From: Methanobacteriota archaeon
GTDB lineage: Archaea > Methanobacteriota > Methanobacteria > Methanobacteriales > Methanobacteriaceae
DNA length: 64,000 bases
NCBI GenBank assembly: GCA_029556335.1
Contig: JAKQFA010000006.1
Span: 310,001-374,000 of the forward strand
Reading direction: 5' to 3'
In this document: positions 1 through 8,017 of the stretch, in pieces
Position numbering within the stretch: position 1 is the first letter of the stretch
How the letters are laid out: every line of letters starts with the position of its first letter
Made by a program: the position numbers and the translations under genes
The notes under the pieces: generated by a model
The model's database searches: none
The model's input: only the letters and a program-made list of their open reading frames with translations
What the model was told of the DNA's origin: nothing

Positions 1-229
1 CATGTAAGAGCATAGCATGTGGACAAGTGTTAATGGGGTATGATGTGCGGTGGACAACTTCGTAACAATTTTTACCCATCAAATCTTCAGGTTTCATACC
101 CATAGAATTTGCCATACTCTTATTAACCTTCACAACCTTATGTTCACGGTTAATAATGGCTATTGCATCTGGAATGGAGTTGAAAACTATTTCAAATAAA
201 TCTCCTGATTTTAAATTTTCTAATTTTAT
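1..229 (-). CDS. PAS-domain protein, N-terminal part (runs off window)
   Basis: The 76 visible residues form the start of a PAS sensor domain (LFEIVFNSIPDAIAIIN, then VVKVNKSMANSMG and the HRTSYPINTCPHA stretch typical of PAS domains in archaeal signal-transduction proteins). The output domain, possibly a histidine kinase, lies outside the window. It is the last visible gene of a minus-strand run behind the glutamate-synthase-like gene. Start: an in-frame TAG at 244-242 precedes the domain and no ATG, GTG or TTG occurs until well inside the PAS core. A strong AGGAGGG (243-237) sits 8 nt before an ATA at 229, which I give as the tentative start. PAS assignment is firm; the start is inference. 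Confidence 0.7.
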   Translation of the reverse strand, partial: MKLENLKSGDLFEIVFNSIPDAIAIINREHKVVKVNKSMANSMGMKPEDLMGKNCYEVVHRTSYPINTCPHAMLLH

Positions 230-267
230 TTTAACTCCCTCCTATTCATATTAGTTTTTTTATAGCG

Positions 268-1761
268 TCATGGATGTTTTCCATTCAACCATTTAAGCCC
301 AGTAAGTCGGGCCAAGTCATAGGTGGTACAGACCAGATCGGTGTGATCCAAGTTAGAAACATTATTTTTACCCACCACACGTACTAAGTTGTTTATTTCC
401 TGATTGGATATTGTAAGGAAGTTTTTTAGCTTTTTGACACCTTCATCCAGATCCAGCTGTTTCATGAGTTGAGGGTTCTGGGTAGTCACTCCGGTAGGAC
501 ATAGGCCACTGTGACAGATACGATATTGCTCACAGTTAATGGCGATGAGAGCAGCGGTACCCAGATATATGGCGTCAGCACCTAGTGCCAGACATTTGGC
601 AAAATCTGCTGAACTACGCAACCCACCCCCGGCTATTAAAGAGATTTGGTCTTTTAGCCCCATTTTCAACAGGACCTTATAGGCTCGGGGAAGTGCAGCT
701 ACGATGGGAATTCCGACATTGTCTCTGATGTAAGGTGATGTGGCTCCAGTTCCCCCTCCAAAACCATCAAGAGCAATAAAATCAATACCTGCCTCTGCCA
801 AAATCTTAACATCATCTTCAATGTTACCACAACCTATTTTGGCACCAACTGGAGACCCTTCAGCTAAATTTTTTAGAGTGGCTATTTTTTCTTGCAGTTC
901 CTGGGGATTATTAATGTCAGGATGGTGAGCAGGAGAGTACGCAGCTTCCCCTGGTTTTAGACCTCTGATACGGGCCACTTCGGATGTGATCTTATCTGCT
1001 GGTAGATAACTACCTTTACCAGGATAAGCACCCTGACCAAATCGGATTTCAATGGCCGCCGCATTTTTCATTAGTTCTTCCTTTAAACCGAATCTTCCGG
1101 TGGAGTACTGGACTATCATGTAGTCAGAAAACTGATTTTCTTCCTCTAAAACACCGCCCTCACCAGAGTTGAATCCCAAGCCCAATTCTGAGGCAACTCG
1201 TCCAATAACAAGTCTAACATTCCTGGAAACCGCCCCAAAACTCATGCCAGAAATTAAAAGGGGTGATGATACTTTAAACGGTTTTTTTGCCTCAGGACCT
1301 ATGACTACAGTGGTATTTACTGGTTCATCTGCGTTTACTGGAATACGGGATAACTGGGCTGGTATGAAATGCAAATCATCAAGTTTAAATGGCAGCTCCT
1401 TCTGGGACCCCATGGATGCCACCATCTCCATACCAGCACTCTTATCTTTAATATCCACCACTTCTTGGTAAGAAAAGGCATTTTCTCTCTTAGAAATTTT
1501 ACGAATATTTGTTTTACTCTGTCCTGCTTCCATTTTATCGCAGTAATAGATTCCTTTTAGCCCATATTCATAATAAATGGTACACGTATCACATATACAA
1601 CCATGAGCATTTATATCAGCGTCACTTGCCCCTAACTTGCAGTACAACAACTCACCTTCACATTCGTGAGGATAACTAGGACATAAAGGGCAGTGACACT
1701 TGGCCCGATTTTCAGGGGTATCTTCTATCTTACTCCTTAATCTTTGAGCATCCTGGACCAT
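268..1761 (-). CDS. Glutamate-synthase-domain (FMN) protein with N-terminal Cys-rich DUF2769-like region
   Basis: 497 residues. The first 85 or so are Cys-rich (CHCPLCPS, YCKLG, CICDTC, YYCDK), resembling the DUF2769 metal-binding domain of methanogens. The rest is a glutamate synthase central/FMN domain: SPLLISGMSFGAVS, GEGG, AKIGCG, the FMN-binding barrel end LIAGGGLRSSAD and LGADAIYLGTAALIA, and the cluster motif CRICHSGLCPTG that holds a [3Fe-4S] centre in GltS. There is no glutaminase domain, so it is an archaeal-type stand-alone synthase domain. SD GGAGAAG precedes the ATG. It lies 40 nt downstream of the rubredoxin-TPP gene, probably in one operon. The exact substrate is unknown; a redox reaction other than glutamate synthesis is possible. 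Confidence 0.85.
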   Translation of the reverse strand: MVQDAQRLRSKIEDTPENRAKCHCPLCPSYPHECEGELLYCKLGASDADINAHGCICDTCTIYYEYGLKGIYYCDKMEAGQSKTNIRKISKRENAFSYQEVVDIKDKSAGMEMVASMGSQKELPFKLDDLHFIPAQLSRIPVNADEPVNTTVVIGPEAKKPFKVSSPLLISGMSFGAVSRNVRLVIGRVASELGLGFNSGEGGVLEEENQFSDYMIVQYSTGRFGLKEELMKNAAAIEIRFGQGAYPGKGSYLPADKITSEVARIRGLKPGEAAYSPAHHPDINNPQELQEKIATLKNLAEGSPVGAKIGCGNIEDDVKILAEAGIDFIALDGFGGGTGATSPYIRDNVGIPIVAALPRAYKVLLKMGLKDQISLIAGGGLRSSADFAKCLALGADAIYLGTAALIAINCEQYRICHSGLCPTGVTTQNPQLMKQLDLDEGVKKLKNFLTISNQEINNLVRVVGKNNVSNLDHTDLVCTTYDLARLTGLKWLNGKHP

Positions 1762-1801
1762 GTTGACTTCTCCTTTTCATAATAATAGAATTTGTTAACC
1801 T

Positions 1802-3568
1802 TTAATCACTCGCCTGTATGAACCTTCGGGGGTCGGTTTCAATATCCACCAGCACTGGTCCCTCCTTATTCAGAGCCTTAGAAATGGCGGCTCTGAGTTT
1901 TTCAGGATCTTTCACACGGATACCTGTTCCCCCACATTCCTGGGCGTAACTGGCAAAATCAGGGTTATGAAGTTGGGTCTGCCAGTTAGGATAGTTTTCA
2001 ACCTTCTGTTCCTGCATGATCATGGCCAACTGGTGATTGTTCATCAGGAATACTTTCACTGGAAGTTCATATTTAACTGCCGTTAAAAAATCGGCCATGA
2101 CCATGGAAAAACCACCATCCCCAGTAATACAAGCCACTTGTCTATCAGGATAGACTAATTGAGCAGCCAGAGCAGCGGGGAGCCCGAATCCCATGGTTCC
2201 CAGATAACCGGACATCAACATTTTCTGGGTCTTTTTCATCCAGAAGTTACGGCCAAACCACCATCCATTTTCACCGGTATCCAGTGTAATAATGGCATCT
2301 TCGGCCAGTTCTTCGTTAAGGACTTTTATAATGTATTGTGGTCTAACTGGAGTTAGAGTACCATCGGCCTCTTCCTCAAGAAGGTCTAGCCACTCCTGTT
2401 TTAGATTTTTAATCTTTTCACGGTACAGGGGACGTTTTTTCTCCTTCACCAATCCTAATAACTGGGGAAGAATTTCCGCACTGTTACCTAGAAGCCCCAC
2501 TTCTACTGGATATTGCCGGGCGATCATCATGGGATTCAAATCTATTTGCACAGTCTTTTTAGGAGGTATCTGGGTCATATCTGAGAATGAAGAGCCAATT
2601 ACAATTAAAAGATCACAATCATCCACCAGAACCGTGGATGCAGTGGAGCCTATGGTGCCATGACTACCTATGTAGAGTTCATGATCTTCATCAATAACTC
2701 CCTTGCCACGGAAGGTGGTGGTTATAGGGGCATCAATTTTCTCAGCAAATTTTAATAGGACATCTCCCTGGCCCATAGAACCAAAGCCAGCGAGTATAAC
2801 TGGCTTTTTAGCTTTATTAATTGTTTGGGCTGCTTGCAGAACCAGAAACATTGGTTGGGACAGGGCTTTATTGGGAAAACTTCCTTCGAATGGAACGGGA
2901 TGAGCCCGGAAGGGTTCCTTCTGCACATCATTGGGCATACCAATGTGTGATACGCCCCCTTCTAAGAGGGCATGCTTTATTCCCAGGGTAACCAGATTAA
3001 TGGTTTGTTGAGGGGACATTAAGATTTTGTTGAAGACGGTGAGAGGTTCAAAGAAGGAGTGCTGATCGATTTCCTGAAAAGAACCAGGGCCTAAAAGCTG
3101 TCTTTGCACCATTCCGGTGATGGCCAGCACTGGGGCATGGTCTAATTTTGCATCGTAGAGTCCAGTTGCCAGATTAGTGGCTCCTGGACCGGCTACTGTT
3201 AAACAAGCTGCCAAATGTCCAGTTAATTTACCATAGGCAGAGGCCATCATGGCGGCAGTCTGTTCATGACGCACCTGTATGTACTTAATCCGGTCTTCTT
3301 GGCGGATAGCATCCACCACACCCAGTGAAGAAGTACCTGGGATGCCGAACACAAATTGAATACCCCATTCTGCCATCTGATCCACCATAACTTCAGAAAC
3401 CGTGGAATCCACATCTTTGTATTCTAAACTAGCACTCAAAAGTACGAAGGTTGATAGTGGTGAATTGCAAACAGGGCATCGCCAGTTTTCGGGCAAATCT
3501 TCAAATTTAATTCCTTCCCGTTCTTCATCAAAGATGTAATTACATACCGTGCATCTGTACCTGGCCAT
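1802..3568 (-). CDS. Rubredoxin-thiamine pyrophosphate enzyme fusion (acetolactate synthase/pyruvate oxidase family)
   Basis: 588 residues. Residues 1-45 are a compact rubredoxin domain (C6-x2-C9 and C31-P-V-C34, with FEDLPENWRCPVC). From about residue 55 follows a complete TPP-dependent decarboxylase/synthase: FVFGIPGTSS, catalytic Glu in RHEQTAAMMA, central domain with PITTTFRGKG, and the TPP/metal motif GDGGF...NN from about residue 483. It is closest in pattern to the acetolactate synthase/pyruvate oxidase/indolepyruvate class. The rubredoxin head suggests electron transfer to or from the enzyme or an oxygen-linked role (inference). SD AGAGGGGATTG before ATG. First gene of the minus-strand run, divergent from the gene at 3719. 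No IlvN-like small subunit is nearby, arguing against ordinary acetolactate synthase. Confidence 0.85.
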   Translation of the reverse strand: MARYRCTVCNYIFDEEREGIKFEDLPENWRCPVCNSPLSTFVLLSASLEYKDVDSTVSEVMVDQMAEWGIQFVFGIPGTSSLGVVDAIRQEDRIKYIQVRHEQTAAMMASAYGKLTGHLAACLTVAGPGATNLATGLYDAKLDHAPVLAITGMVQRQLLGPGSFQEIDQHSFFEPLTVFNKILMSPQQTINLVTLGIKHALLEGGVSHIGMPNDVQKEPFRAHPVPFEGSFPNKALSQPMFLVLQAAQTINKAKKPVILAGFGSMGQGDVLLKFAEKIDAPITTTFRGKGVIDEDHELYIGSHGTIGSTASTVLVDDCDLLIVIGSSFSDMTQIPPKKTVQIDLNPMMIARQYPVEVGLLGNSAEILPQLLGLVKEKKRPLYREKIKNLKQEWLDLLEEEADGTLTPVRPQYIIKVLNEELAEDAIITLDTGENGWWFGRNFWMKKTQKMLMSGYLGTMGFGLPAALAAQLVYPDRQVACITGDGGFSMVMADFLTAVKYELPVKVFLMNNHQLAMIMQEQKVENYPNWQTQLHNPDFASYAQECGGTGIRVKDPEKLRAAISKALNKEGPVLVDIETDPRRFIQASD

Positions 3569-3689
3569 TGCAATCCCCTCTCATCAATCTATAACTTATA
3601 TATCTATTGGTTTTGAAACTAATAAAGACATCTTTTGGCAAAAAAAAACAATGATTTAAGATAATTTAGAGATTTTAAGAATTTTTTTA

Positions 3690-3698
3690 TTTATATAG
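3690..3698 (+). promoter_or_regulatory. TATA box, probable leaderless transcript
   Basis: TTTATATAG in a T-rich stretch, centred about 25 nt before the ATG at 3719. At archaeal spacing, transcription would begin at or next to the ATG, consistent with the weak SD before that gene. Confidence 0.5.
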
Positions 3699-3718
3699 CC
3701 TAAAATAAAAGGTAAGTT

Positions 3719-4483
3719 ATGGGGAATTTCAAGATTCACTGTCGGGATGAAAATGAAAAGTTCATCCCCACTCGATCCTACCAAGAACTACTAAGGCACT
3801 TTTCAAAGTTTAAAAAACAGCATGGCATAATATTGCATGTAGTTGGTGCTCCAGGGATAGGAAAATCTACTAATATTTACCAAGCCTCTCAAGAGATAGG
3901 TTTGAAAGTTTATGAGGCTTGTTTAATTCTGAATAGCGAAAAAATGTCGCCGAAAGTAGTGTTTGACCTTACTCTGGATTTTATGAAAAAAGATCTGGGT
4001 ATTAAAACTGATCTGGCACTTTATCGTAAGCTAAAAGAATTTGATATGGTATTATTTGCTGATAGATTCCATGACTATCATCGTATAGATCCTGCTACAG
4101 TTGGATTCAGCCAGTGGACTGCTAATAAGGGATGGAGTGCAGTTCCATATTATTGGTACTGCATGAAAGAATTCTTGAAACAAAAAAATGAGTTTAGAAA
4201 CTTAAATATTGTTTTCCAGACATCATGGAGTGTCCATTTAGGTGGGAGGAAACGAGACCTTTTCACGGAGCTGGGCCTTATTTCCAGAATTTCACTTTTT
4301 CTTTTAAAAATTCCATTTCAAGTGGTGGAGATATCTTATTCCCCATTAGAAACTATAACTATTGTGAAAAGCCATTTTCATAATGTTGATGAGGATAGAA
4401 TTAAGAAAAAAATTGCACTCTACAATTGCAAGCCCAGATTTATATGTGAAGCCCTTAAAACTGGGAATAATAAGTATGGATAG
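3719..4483 (+). CDS. P-loop ATPase-like protein of unknown function
   Basis: 254 residues. A Walker A motif, GAPGIGKST, lies near residue 45 after a strand (GIILHVV). A candidate Walker B-like strand (FDMVLFADRFHD) lies near residue 105. No helicase, AAA or kinase signature beyond this was recognised. No signal peptide. It is followed after 8 nt by the UbiA-family gene, so the two are probably cotranscribed and may act together, for example on a lipid or polyprenyl substrate (inference). The promoter suggests leaderless mRNA. Function unknown. Confidence 0.7.
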   Translation: MGNFKIHCRDENEKFIPTRSYQELLRHFSKFKKQHGIILHVVGAPGIGKSTNIYQASQEIGLKVYEACLILNSEKMSPKVVFDLTLDFMKKDLGIKTDLALYRKLKEFDMVLFADRFHDYHRIDPATVGFSQWTANKGWSAVPYYWYCMKEFLKQKNEFRNLNIVFQTSWSVHLGGRKRDLFTELGLISRISLFLLKIPFQVVEISYSPLETITIVKSHFHNVDEDRIKKKIALYNCKPRFICEALKTGNNKYG

Positions 4484-4491
4484 GGAAGTAA

Positions 4492-5298
4492 ATGAATGAT
4501 GTCCTTTTAACCCTTCTCAAATCCATTCGGATAAGCTGGGCATCAAAAAATGTGCACATGTACTTACTGGCACTTACTTATGTTTATTTTGCTAATCAAC
4601 CCATAAATAATCCCCTGCAAATAGTGGGGGGTCTACTTTTAGTGTCATTTTTTTGGGGAGCATTGTACACTCTTAATGACCTTACAGATCTTGAAATTGA
4701 CCGTAGGGATCGCTTAAAAAAAAACAGGGCATTTATACAGAATGAAGTGGATGAAAAATGGATCATAAACTTTGTTGTTATCCTACTGGTAATGGTTCTC
4801 AGTTTAGCCGCGGTGTTCATGCCAGTTTCATTCACACTAATTCTGATTCTGATGTTGTTAAACCAAATAATCTACACACTGCCTCCGATGAGATTAAAAG
4901 AAACACCTTTTGCTCCATTATCTAGTACAGCCACTAACTCTGTTTTGAGATTGGCTTCCTGTGCAGTTTTGCTGGGTAATATTTTTATCGTACCGCCCAT
5001 TGTTTATATTTTCATGTTCATGGCTGGGATGGCCACATATCTCATGTACAAGTCTAAATCGAGGGATGCAAGTATTGTGGGAGTGTTATGTGGATTGGTG
5101 TTGGTTTATATTATTTATTCCGGTGAAATGAATTTAATACAATTTATGGTGGCATTGGTTCCATCAATTGCCGCCGGAATACCCCTATACCTGTCAATAT
5201 TCACCAGTCAGGAACGAATGCTCAAGTTGGCTGACATTCTATACCACCAGGTAGCCTTAGGTTTCTTCCTTATATGTATCCTTATTATCATTTTCTAA
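4492..5298 (+). CDS. UbiA-family prenyltransferase
   Basis: 268 residues, about seven to eight membrane segments. The first Asp-rich motif NDLTDLEIDRRD (residues about 61-72) matches the NDxxDxxxD prenyl-diphosphate/Mg site of the UbiA superfamily. The second Asp-rich loop is less canonical (YKSKSRDAS). Acceptor unknown; members make ether lipids, quinones or polyprenyl-phosphate sugars. Lies 8 nt after the P-loop gene and converges on the geranylgeranyl reductase gene, an ether-lipid enzyme, but on the opposite strand. Length is normal for the family. Family assignment confident, substrate not. Confidence 0.8.
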   Translation: MNDVLLTLLKSIRISWASKNVHMYLLALTYVYFANQPINNPLQIVGGLLLVSFFWGALYTLNDLTDLEIDRRDRLKKNRAFIQNEVDEKWIINFVVILLVMVLSLAAVFMPVSFTLILILMLLNQIIYTLPPMRLKETPFAPLSSTATNSVLRLASCAVLLGNIFIVPPIVYIFMFMAGMATYLMYKSKSRDASIVGVLCGLVLVYIIYSGEMNLIQFMVALVPSIAAGIPLYLSIFTSQERMLKLADILYHQVALGFFLICILIIIF

Positions 5299-5311
5299 AA
5301 AAGGCTAAAAG

Positions 5312-5346
5312 TATTTTAGGAGTAGGTTAAAAATAACCCTAAAATA
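5312..5346. terminator. Hairpin between convergent genes
   Basis: TATTTTAG (5312-5319) pairs perfectly with CTAAAATA (5339-5346), and inside it GGTTA pairs with TAACC around an AAAA loop. Placed between the convergent ends of the UbiA and reductase genes, it could terminate or stabilise both transcripts. Confidence 0.5.
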
Positions 5347-5365
5347 TTATAAACAACATCAAATC

Positions 5366-6547
5366 CTAAAATATCTTTCCTAATTTTAAAAGAGCCTTAG
5401 GAGAAACTTTAATCAACTTTTTTATGAGTTCACTGGTGTTAATTACGTCAAAATCCGTCTTCTGAAATGCTTCTGCTATGGAATCCAATTCTTCATCGGA
5501 CAAGTTTAACAAATATTCCTTGGCTTTAAGATACTTCTTAAAGGATTGGCCAACATCATCCTGGCAGCGTTTTTTATAGTCCTTCAAATCTTTGGCCGAC
5601 CATGATTCGTTTTTGATAGCCCTTGCAGCTATTTCTCCCGCTATTCGTCCGCCAATCATGCCACTGGTAATTCCGCCACCAGTAAGTGGGTTTACCATCC
5701 CAGCTGCATCTCCCACCACCAAAACATTATCTGTTACCAGATCCTTGATCACTCCACCCACAGGATCACCGCCAATGTTCAATTCTACTGGCTGAGCATT
5801 CTGGGTGGCGGGGTTTTTATCCACAAATTCTAAGAGGTGTTGGTAAGCGGTTTTCTCGGTGAGAGTATTCAGGATGCCTAATCCCACGTTGGCTATGTCA
5901 TCTCCCTTGGGAAATATCCATGCATAACCCCCCGGGGCTACACTACCGAAATAGAATTCGATACAGTCTGGTTCTGCCATTTCTACGTTAACCATTTCGA
6001 ATTGGGCACACGATTCCATGTTTTTAGGTTTGGTGCCAGTTTTAAGACCAGCCCAACGGCCCACTCTTGACTCGGGGCCATCGGCTGCGATTATGATCTT
6101 AGCTTGGATCTCAAAATCGTGATCCATATGCTCTGCCGAGACTATTACTCTATCTCCATCTCTTTCCAGACCAGTGGCCAAAGTTTTAACCATAATTTGT
6201 GCTCCGGCCCGGGCAGCATCCATGGCCATAAATTTGTCGAAAACTTTTCTTTCCAGGATGTAACCTGCTTCAGGAAGTTTAACCTTGTCTTCATCCAAAA
6301 TTACATCTGTACCATTTGGTGAGACCATACGCACCCCACTAAGTTCTTTGGTTATCCAGCGGGGGTTTGGTTCAATGCCCAGTTCGCTGAGGCCTTCTTT
6401 GGACACCCCCTCAGCGCAACGTTTGGGGGCCCCTATTTCCGATTTTTTATCGATGATGAGCACTTCCGCTCCGTTTAAAGCAGCGTGTTTAGCTGCAGAC
6501 GAGCCGGCTGGACCGGCTCCAATTACCAGGATATCAACTACTAACAT
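5366..6547 (-). CDS. Geranylgeranyl reductase family protein (digeranylgeranylglycerophospholipid reductase)
   Basis: 393 residues from the chosen ATG. N-terminal Rossmann FAD motif DILVIGAGPAGSSAAKHAA, the CAEG motif of the geranylgeranyl reductase family (KRCAEGVS), and a second FAD motif VLVVGDAAGMVNPLTGGGI near residue 285. Such enzymes saturate the isoprenoid chains of archaeal ether lipids with reduced FAD. A longer frame begins at 6619 but its first 24 codons overlap the ferredoxin gene in another frame. The ATG at 6547 has SD GGGAG about 10 nt upstream and puts the FAD motif at the usual place. It lies 14 nt after the ferredoxin, its likely electron donor. Confidence 0.9.
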   Translation of the reverse strand: MLVVDILVIGAGPAGSSAAKHAALNGAEVLIIDKKSEIGAPKRCAEGVSKEGLSELGIEPNPRWITKELSGVRMVSPNGTDVILDEDKVKLPEAGYILERKVFDKFMAMDAARAGAQIMVKTLATGLERDGDRVIVSAEHMDHDFEIQAKIIIAADGPESRVGRWAGLKTGTKPKNMESCAQFEMVNVEMAEPDCIEFYFGSVAPGGYAWIFPKGDDIANVGLGILNTLTEKTAYQHLLEFVDKNPATQNAQPVELNIGGDPVGGVIKDLVTDNVLVVGDAAGMVNPLTGGGITSGMIGGRIAGEIAARAIKNESWSAKDLKDYKKRCQDDVGQSFKKYLKAKEYLLNLSDEELDSIAEAFQKTDFDVINTSELIKKLIKVSPKALLKLGKIF

Positions 6548-6561
6548 TAAAAAGCACTCCC

Positions 6562-6723
6562 TTATTTTTTTAAGGCGTTCACAGGACATATCTGGATGCA
6601 GATCTGACAATCTTTGCATCCTTCCTCCTTAAATCTTAGACTTAATTCTCTTACTTCGATGAGGTTGCGAGGGCATACTCCAGCACACTCCCCGCAGTAC
6701 ATACACCATTCCTTAACAATCAT
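6562..6723 (-). CDS. Small 2x[4Fe-4S] ferredoxin, probable donor to the reductase
   Basis: 53 residues, two clusters of cysteines: CMYCGECAGVCP and CKDCQICIQICP, each CxxCxxCxxxCP. Starts at ATG 6723 with GGATGA upstream and ends 14 nt before the reductase start, so the two form an operon. In Methanosarcina acetivorans a geranylgeranyl reductase is known to work with an adjacent ferredoxin, and the same arrangement here supports that pairing. Easily missed because it is short and a spurious reductase extension covers its 3' end. Confidence 0.9.
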   Translation of the reverse strand: MIVKEWCMYCGECAGVCPRNLIEVRELSLRFKEEGCKDCQICIQICPVNALKK

Positions 6724-6830
6724 AGATATCATCCTTTAAAAGTTAGACAAGTAATTTGGTTATCTTAGTATTTAATGACTGGGATATTTATAAAATTGGG
6801 TTTAACAACCCGAATTTAAGGGGGTGAACG

Positions 6831-7535
6831 TTATCTGTAATCCAGATCTCCTCCACTGTAGAGTAGTTGGAGTTCAATGAAGTTTCCCAACTCGAAGTTT
6901 CGGTAGGGGCTGTAAATATAGGGAAAGATCATCCCTTTAATGATGTAGACGTAGGCAGGAATTAAACCATATTCTCTCCGGAGAATATCAAAATACAGTG
7001 GAAAACCACAACCCTGTACAAATATTGGGTTTCCATTACGAGCGTTACCATGCCAAGCTATGGGTAGAGGTCCTTCCTGTCCGTTTTCCCGGGCGACTTG
7101 CTTAACATGTTCCATAGCCTCTTCGTAGCTGTTGAAAACAATTCCATCGGATTTATATTTGTAACGCCCATCTGGGGCACCGAAAAGCGCTATTTTTAAA
7201 GAATCAGTGTAGTTTGTTGGCCCTGTGGCACCAGTTCCCTGGGTATCTATGAAGGCCAGTTCAATGATGTAAACATCTTCTTCCATGTAACTACGATAAT
7301 TAGAACTTCCACCGAAATGGGTTATTAAAGCACATTTTGAACCCCTTTCCTTAGCGTATCGTGCTAAGAGCTTTGAATGAAGATGTCCAGGGTAAAAATC
7401 AGGGTTCATCACCTTTACGAAGGCTACACGTCCCATGGGTTCAAGATCACTGCTGGAAACCACAGCATAGGAATGTACTATCATGAGTCCTATTACAGCC
7501 ATCAGGATAACTGCGCTGACAGTTTTGCAGTTCAT
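6831..7535 (-). CDS. Secreted or membrane-anchored protein of unknown function
   Basis: 234 residues. An N-terminal hydrophobic segment (VSAVILMAVIGLMIVHSYAVV, residues 5-25) looks like a signal peptide or anchor. The mature part has no motif I recognise; it contains conserved-looking blocks (RVAFVKVMNPDFYPGH, IAWHGNARNGNPIFVQGCG) and one Cys there. Likely extracytoplasmic. Stands alone, about 110 nt from the ferredoxin gene and 120 nt from the next gene. Function unknown. Confidence 0.65.
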   Translation of the reverse strand: MNCKTVSAVILMAVIGLMIVHSYAVVSSSDLEPMGRVAFVKVMNPDFYPGHLHSKLLARYAKERGSKCALITHFGGSSNYRSYMEEDVYIIELAFIDTQGTGATGPTNYTDSLKIALFGAPDGRYKYKSDGIVFNSYEEAMEHVKQVARENGQEGPLPIAWHGNARNGNPIFVQGCGFPLYFDILRREYGLIPAYVYIIKGMIFPYIYSPYRNFELGNFIELQLLYSGGDLDYR

Positions 7536-7656
7536 TATCTAAACTCTGTTTTGATTTATTAAAGTTTGTTGTAAGAACATTATATGCCCCAAAAATAGTT
7601 AAAATGAATGTTTAAATCATTTTTGAGCTTTAAAAGTGCATGTTCCAACCAGCATT

Positions 7657-8001
7657 CTAACATAGGCAGGCCAGGAATGTATCTAATTTTCCATTTTTAG
7701 CAATTAAAATGTTCTTTTTTTTAAATATTTCATAATTTTTAGCTGATTCCAGAATTTGCAAACCCATAGCATCAGCTTCCAGGGCTAGTTCCACTTCCCC
7801 TTCCTCTAAGGCATGATCTAATATGTCCCTTATCTGGGCTGACTTCTCTGGATCAAGAGCATCCAGGTACTCGATACGATGGGGGATATGAATATCCGCT
7901 TGGAGTTCTTTATTTAAAATTAAAATAACCATTTCAGCTTGAACATGCTTTATTGCCTCGTTTATAAGATTATTTTTGATATTAGTGATTAATATGGGCA
8001 T
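7657..8001 (-). CDS. 114-residue unknown protein in the radical-SAM operon
   Basis: Small soluble alpha/beta-looking protein with SD AGGAGT before ATG, 16 nt behind the radical SAM gene, so almost certainly cotranscribed with it. Residues 20-30 form a hydrophobic strand (EMVILILNKE), the middle is acidic helices (EEGEVELALEADAMGLQILESA) and the end reads FLACLC with two Cys. No family recognised. Context suggests a partner in the same peptide-modification process (inference). Confidence 0.65.
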   Translation of the reverse strand: MPILITNIKNNLINEAIKHVQAEMVILILNKELQADIHIPHRIEYLDALDPEKSAQIRDILDHALEEGEVELALEADAMGLQILESAKNYEIFKKKNILIAKNGKLDTFLACLC

Positions 8002-8017
8002 AAATACTCCTAACGTA

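Noticed and set aside
6548..6619. N-terminal extension of geranylgeranyl reductase
   Set aside because: These codons are the ferredoxin gene read in another frame; ATG 6547 has its own SD.
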